Position numbers and translations under genes: made by a program
In this document: positions 59,346-64,000 of the stretch, piece after piece
How positions within the stretch are numbered: position 1 is the first letter of the stretch
Layout of the letters: every line of letters starts with the position of its first letter
Assembly (NCBI RefSeq): GCF_031755915.1
Contig: NC_083379.1
Span: 3,917,501 to 3,981,500, forward strand
Direction of reading: 5' to 3'
Source of the DNA: Ziziphus jujuba
Taxonomy: Eukaryota > Streptophyta > Magnoliopsida > Rosales > Rhamnaceae
Length of the DNA: 64,000 bases
Notes under the pieces: model-generated
The model's input: only the letters and a program-made list of their open reading frames with translations
Databases searched by the model: none
What the model was told of the DNA's origin: nothing

Positions 59346-59905
59346 AATTTTAAATTTGTTTTATGAGATTGTGTTATGTATTGTGTTTTATGAGATGAGG
59401 AATCCAAGGGTGGTAATTAGATTGTGAAAAATCAAGGCCTTACAAAATTCAATAGAAATAATTTAATAAAAATAATTTTTGCAAAATGGTTTAAGTGGGT
59501 ATGAATCAATTCGGGTTGGATGGATTAAAATTCATTTCAATCTGTAATTCGATCCGAAAATTTTAAACTTTTTATCTATATAATCGATTCAAATCAATTA
59601 AACAATTAAAATCAATCCAAACCAAATCTAATATTTCAATTTAATCGGTTTAGATCGAATTTTACCCATGCCTACTTCCCATAATAAACGCTTATATACA
59701 GATTACAATAAAACCTATATACGAGTGACAAAGTTTTGGTAAATAAACATAAGAAAATTAAAATATGGAAACGAAATCGAAATATATTCATTAATATTAA
59801 AATCTTAGAAATAAATTAAAATAAATAAGTTCTAAAGCAAAAAGAGTAAATTTACTTTTTAATCCTCACCGACCGTACGGACTAGGTAGGAGGAAACCCG
59901 AAATC
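59346..59905. other. Presumed right end of the hAT element and spacer
   Basis: From 59,480 to 59,680 many AATTCG/CGATT/AATCGG motifs recur, mirroring the left side (54.4-55.0 kb). The stretch TTTTACCCATGCCTA ends near 59,674 and, read from the other strand, resembles a hAT terminus (TAGGCATGGGTAAAA). No clean matching inverted repeat or 8-bp target duplication was found by eye. Confidence 0.4.
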
Positions 59906-61340
59906 TGTTGACTCTGTTCCCGGCCTCCATTTACGGTCTGGGCTGTATGCCCTCTCTTTTTCTCTGAACCTCTCTGCTTCTCCGCCTTCTCTCTCCCTCC
60001 GATTCCTCCCTTACGGTTCTTCTCAGGTATTTCCTGCATCAAATATTTTTTCAATTTATATCGAGAATGCCAGTGCTTCTCTGTCCCTGATTTTTATGTT
60101 GAATTTCATTTATTTATTAGTCATTTTGCATTTTCTATGGCTTTCTTTTGCGTTTTATATACAGTTTTGACTGTTTTTCTGCTTTACAAACTATGAACTT
60201 TATTTTTTATTTTTTTATTTTTTGTCTTGGTAAATATTGTGCCCGAATTCAGTGATATAGATTCATAGAAGTGGTTAAGTTGCTATGAGTTCCTTAACTC
60301 TCGGTTTGTATTTGATTTTTAAAATTTTTAGATTCTTCTCCATGTCGTTTTTGTTGTTTTTGTTCGTTTGGAAACGAATAATTAAACAAATAAGCTGATA
60401 ATTATGAAACTGGAATTCATCAATGGAAAAATTACTTCTTCGAGGTAGTAGCATTTGTTGATTTTATCATTTTCAAGCTGCTTCTGATTGATTATTTATG
60501 ACAATGTCTCTAACTCAACCATTATCCTCCTCAAGGTATTTCCAGCATTCAACATTGCACTTAAAATTTGAATAGAACTTAAATTTGGATAGCATATGAA
60601 AATGAAGTGTTGGATCTTGAATCACCACTTTTGTGTTTGGAGGATCATAGAAGGACTTAAATAAATTGATTAGTACAAGAATAAACATAATGTCAATTTA
60701 TGAACTTCATTTCGTTTAGAAAAGGTATCTACAAAAACTGTGTCTATTAAATTTATCTTTTTGTTATTCTTAACTTATGATCCGCGGATGAGCATATGCT
60801 TTTATAAGAATTTACTTTTTATATTTTTTATTTTTCACAATAAAAGTCATGCTTTACAATTTTGCTTATAAAACTGGTTTTTCGGCATGCCATATGTTGA
60901 GGAAATGCATAATTGAGTTTACAACAACTGATTTGTATGCTAATTTTTTAGCAAATTACTTCTGATGTATTTGGTTTTTTCATTTATTTCTTATTTTTTA
61001 TTTTTTTTATTATTAGTATTTTCCTTGTTCTAACCCTGTCTGATTTTGTTCATTTTATATTAGGTTTGTTCCTGTAGTTGTTGAAGCATACTATATTGTC
61101 TTTCAATTAATTAAGAAATGCCAAGTGCTGGAATGTGGCTACAAAATATTTGATTTTTGACTTCGTTTATTATTATATTCGTAGAATTGATGAAATGTTG
61201 TTGAGCTCTCTTTGGCATCAGATGTCTTAACATCATGTAATTTATTGTATTCAATTTTGGGTGGAATTGCCACTCCTTTGCATTATTAACTAGTTCAGCA
61301 AAATCAGGAGTAAGTAATTTTTGGAAAGAGAAAGTTGACT
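59906..61340 (+). promoter_or_regulatory. Leader of the second PPR gene with a 5' UTR intron
   Basis: A CT-rich, GC-richer stretch (about 59,920-60,027) ends in a plausible donor (CTCAG followed by GTATTT at 60,028). A long AT-rich intron would follow, with a candidate acceptor shortly before the ATG (AATCAG near 61,308). The intron model is inferred from composition and splice consensus only. Confidence 0.5.
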
Positions 61341-62774
61341 ATGGGAACTAAAGCTATGTTTAAATGGTCAAAACAAATCACACCTGCCCAAGTGGAGCGG
61401 CTGATACGAGCAGAAAAGGACGTACAAAAAGCTACTCTCATATTTGATTCAGCGACAGCCGAATATTCCAATGGTTACCGGCATGATCACAGCACATTTG
61501 CTCTCATGATCTCTAGATTAGTCTCTGCAAACCAGTTCAGATCAGCAGAGGCTCTCCTCAATAGAATGAAAGAGGAGAAGTGTAACATTACAGAGGACAT
61601 TTTTCTATCTATTTGCAGATCCTATGGGCGTGTCCATAGGCCACTTGATGCCATCAGGGTTTTCCAGAAGATGGAAGACTTCCTGATAAAACCAACCCAA
61701 AAATGCTACATTACTATATTTGCCATACTTGTTGAAGAAAACCAGTTAAAGTTGGCTTTCAGGTTTTACAGATACATGAAAAAAATGGGTATTCCACTTT
61801 GTGTTGCTTCCCTTAATATTTTGATTAAGGGCCTTTGCAAGAACAGTGGAACTATGGGTGCAGCTCTTCGGGTGTTCCGAGAGATGGCCAGTTTTGGCTT
61901 TACACCTGATTCATATACTTATGGTACTTTGATTAATGGCTTTTCCAAACTGGGAAAGATTGTTGAAGCAAAGGAACTATTCAAGGAGATGGAGATGAAA
62001 GGTTGTTCTCCCTCTGTTGTTACATATACTAACTTGATACATGGTTTGTGCCAGTCTAACAATCTGGATGAAGCTATGGCATTATTCGAAGAGATGAAAA
62101 GCAAAGGTGTAAGCCCAAATGTGTTTAGTTATAGTTCTCTTATGGATGGTTTTTGCAAGGGTGGGCGTTCTTCACAAGCAATGGAACTATTGCGCATGAT
62201 GGTTAGTGAATGCCATTTGCCCAACATGGTCACTTTTAGTACTCTAATTTATGGACTTTGTAAAGAAGGAAAACTTCAGGAGGCTTTGGAAATTCTTGAC
62301 AGGATGAAGCTTCAGGGATTGAAACCAGATGCAGGCTTGTATGGAAAAATCATAACTGGATTCTGTGATATTTTTAAGTTCCAGGAAGCTGCAAACCTTA
62401 TTGATGAGATGGTACTTGGGGGGATCTCACCAAATCGAGTTACTTGGAGCCTTCATACTAGGATTCATAGTAGAGTGGCACAAGGTCTTTGTACCATTGG
62501 CAATGTAAATCGAGCTTTTCAGTTGTATCTTAGCATGCGGACCAGGGGTATCACGATTGATGCCTTCACGTTTGACTCTTTAGTCAAATGTTTTTGTAAG
62601 AAGGGAGACCTGCATAAAGCTGCTCGAATTGTTGATGAGATGTTGCATGATGGATGTGTTCCAGATGAGGAAACATGGAGTTCTGTTGTAAGTGGGTTTT
62701 GGGATCGAAGGAAGGTGAGGGAGGCTGCTGAGTTGTTGCAGGCTGGGCTGATGAATGATTTTGTTGAAGCCTAA
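61341..62774 (+). CDS. P-class pentatricopeptide repeat protein (At5g46100-like)
   Basis: Intronless PPR protein of 477 aa counted from the ATG at 61341. The frame is open for two more codons upstream without another ATG, and MGTKAMFKW matches the start I recall for Arabidopsis At5g46100. About ten 35-residue PPR motifs cover residues 50-460, with the P-type core clearest in SYTYGTLINGFSKLG (about 198-212), VVTYTNLIHGLCQSN and VFSYSSLMDGFCKGG. No E or DYW editing domain. The N-terminus is short and not a strong transit peptide by eye, so organelle choice is open. The function of this subfamily is unknown to me. It faces the DMP gene tail to tail. Confidence 0.92.
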   Translation: MGTKAMFKWSKQITPAQVERLIRAEKDVQKATLIFDSATAEYSNGYRHDHSTFALMISRLVSANQFRSAEALLNRMKEEKCNITEDIFLSICRSYGRVHRPLDAIRVFQKMEDFLIKPTQKCYITIFAILVEENQLKLAFRFYRYMKKMGIPLCVASLNILIKGLCKNSGTMGAALRVFREMASFGFTPDSYTYGTLINGFSKLGKIVEAKELFKEMEMKGCSPSVVTYTNLIHGLCQSNNLDEAMALFEEMKSKGVSPNVFSYSSLMDGFCKGGRSSQAMELLRMMVSECHLPNMVTFSTLIYGLCKEGKLQEALEILDRMKLQGLKPDAGLYGKIITGFCDIFKFQEAANLIDEMVLGGISPNRVTWSLHTRIHSRVAQGLCTIGNVNRAFQLYLSMRTRGITIDAFTFDSLVKCFCKKGDLHKAARIVDEMLHDGCVPDEETWSSVVSGFWDRRKVREAAELLQAGLMNDFVEA

Positions 62775-63613
62775 AACACTTACTAAAGCTTGATTTTTGA
62801 AGGAGTAAGTGCTATGTTATGGGCTTTATTCTTTTTCATTCTATTGGTTGTTTGTTGGAAGCATGTATTAGTGGCTAACTATATGGGGATTTGCTTCATT
62901 TTTTATCTGCAAACACAGGCTTCACAATGGCTATCTGTTCATAGCTCTTCTGCGTATACATCTCCCTCTCCTCTCTCTCAAACATGCAGCAGAACACATT
63001 TTGTGGTCTGGGGATTTAATCATTATTTACATAACTTCAATGGTAGTGACCATTCAAACTGTTTACCTTCTGGTGTCATTTTGGTTGAACAAAGTCCTGA
63101 ACTTGCCTATTGTCTAGTTTTAGTTAAGCAGAATATCGATTGCTGTCAAACTGAACCAAATGACTGTAGTTCTGCGTATGAAGCTTGTTAAAATTTTAGC
63201 CAAATCAAGTCAACAGCTCTACTTGTGTCCTTCGTATTAATTGTTTGTGAAAATTTTGCGTCACCAGCTTCCATTTTTTAGTTCCAAATAATTGTGTTTG
63301 AATTATTTCCTACTAATTAATTTCTAATTTCATTCTATTGTTTTAACTGCTTGTGTAACATTCTTCCTGAGCAATAATCACAATGTATGACAAATATTGT
63401 ACATCTACATTTTAAAAAGCTTTCCTTTTTTTTTTTTCTTTTTGTTCTTTTTTTCTCTTCTTGCAGAGATGTTTGCAATTGCCACGATTCATCTTGTGAT
63501 GGCACTTTTGATGAGAATGGAATGAAGGAATGTTTTGATACACATGAATAGACAGACTTCTCCTCTCAGAAACAAGGAGTCACAAATACATCAACCACAC
63601 GAAAAAAGAAGCA
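62775..63613. other. Convergent 3' UTR region between PPR and DMP genes
   Basis: About 840 bases between two convergent stop codons. The plus-strand frame 62790-63191 has no homology or PPR content and is best read as 3' UTR. A poly-T/C tract lies at 63424-63470. Confidence 0.55.
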
Positions 63614-64000
63614 TTAATTTACAGAGAGTGGGAAGCCTATTCCATGGCGCTTTGTAGGAAAAACCATGAACAACATGCTGCAAAAGACACCAATACCAAC
63701 TGGCAATGATGTGAGCACTTCCTGAGTCTCCTCTGATGGTGTTGGATAGAAGCATCTCACCACATTTTGATCAAATAATGCAACGGCTGCAAACACAAGT
63801 ATTGACATGAAGGCATGCATGAAATCTATAAATTGCAAACGGTATTTTGCAGCTTCATCAGTTGGAAGGATAGCTGAACCATCGATAACCCACAGGCCTC
63901 TAAATGTGGCAAACCCATAACAAACATTTCCATTCTTGTCCCTAAAGCTATCAGTAAAACTCAGGAGAAGACACGACATCCCGCAGAGAGCTACAAGCCC
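63614..64000 (-). CDS. DMP (DUF679) membrane protein, C-terminal part
   Basis: The frame is open from the right edge (64000) to the stop at 63616-63614, giving the last 128 residues of a DUF679-domain membrane protein. DMP proteins have four transmembrane helices and sit in tonoplast, ER or plasma membrane; DMP8/9 act in gamete fusion, others in senescence and membrane remodelling. Visible family features are SFTDSFRD, YGFATFRGLWVIDG, YRLQFIDFMHAF and the C-terminal GIGFP. Hydrophobic segments surround GLVALCGMSCLLL, SILVFAAVAL and GVFCSMLFMVF. The start and first helix lie outside the window, so which DMP it is cannot be settled. At5g46090, next to At5g46100 in Arabidopsis, is also a DUF679 gene. 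Confidence 0.92.
   Translation of the reverse strand, partial: GLVALCGMSCLLLSFTDSFRDKNGNVCYGFATFRGLWVIDGSAILPTDEAAKYRLQFIDFMHAFMSILVFAAVALFDQNVVRCFYPTPSEETQEVLTSLPVGIGVFCSMLFMVFPTKRHGIGFPLSVN

Noticed and set aside
62790..63191. 133-codon plus-strand frame after the second PPR gene
   Set aside because: No recognisable domain. It starts 16 bases after a PPR stop codon and has mixed hydrophobic then low-complexity composition, so it is most likely 3' UTR.
1..64000. tRNA, rRNA and CRISPR arrays
   Set aside because: No stretch with a tRNA B-box and A-box at proper spacing, no rRNA-like sequence and no regularly spaced repeats were found by eye.

Overview
This window is nuclear DNA from a flowering plant, almost certainly a eudicot. 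The genes are split by short AT-rich GT...AG introns, intergenic DNA is very AT-rich with TA, GA and poly-A/T tracts, and transposon remnants of Copia, LINE and hAT type lie between genes. The proteins match plant-specific families closely (PTAC14, EMB1025-type PPR, UGT71-like glycosyltransferase, DMP). The species cannot be fixed from the sequence. All family and Arabidopsis-orthologue statements rest on my knowledge of these families, not on a search. Exon maps were built by hand from splice-site consensus and reading-frame continuity; each closes to a complete reading frame.

Layout. 0-13.4 kb, plus strand: the plastid SET-domain protein PTAC14 (13 coding exons), a MOSC-domain molybdenum-cofactor protein of the mARC type (8 exons) and an intronless PPR protein matching EMB1025. 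14.6-14.9 kb: a frameshifted shred of a cationic amino acid transporter. 16.1-42.2 kb, minus strand: TAM41 (mitochondrial CDP-diacylglycerol synthase, 10 exons), a HAD-like hydrolase (3 coding exons), a previously hidden two-exon gene for an 88-residue secreted cysteine-rich peptide at 30 kb, the 20S proteasome subunit alpha-4 (PAC1), and DNA polymerase eta (16 exons).

35.5-54.2 kb holds an old tandem segmental duplication: the 3' part of the polymerase eta gene plus a UGT gene was copied. Both UGT copies remain open (488 and 486 aa); the second polymerase copy is a gutted pseudogene. A Copia-like LTR element landed in the first unit and a 5'-truncated LINE in the second, both probably after the duplication. 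54.4-59.7 kb is a decayed hAT transposon with stop codons in its zinc finger and transposase. 61.3-62.8 kb is a second intronless PPR gene (like At5g46100), and the right edge cuts a DMP/DUF679 membrane-protein gene that converges on it.

The genes do not form one pathway. They are mostly housekeeping genes of organelles (PTAC14, PPRs, TAM41), protein turnover (PAC1) and DNA damage tolerance (POLH), with a fast-evolving accessory part (UGT duplicates, cysteine-rich peptide). Two observations stand out. The secreted peptide gene is split by a TA-rich intron and easily missed. Both UGT copies carry Asn25 where the catalytic His of family-1 glycosyltransferases is expected.
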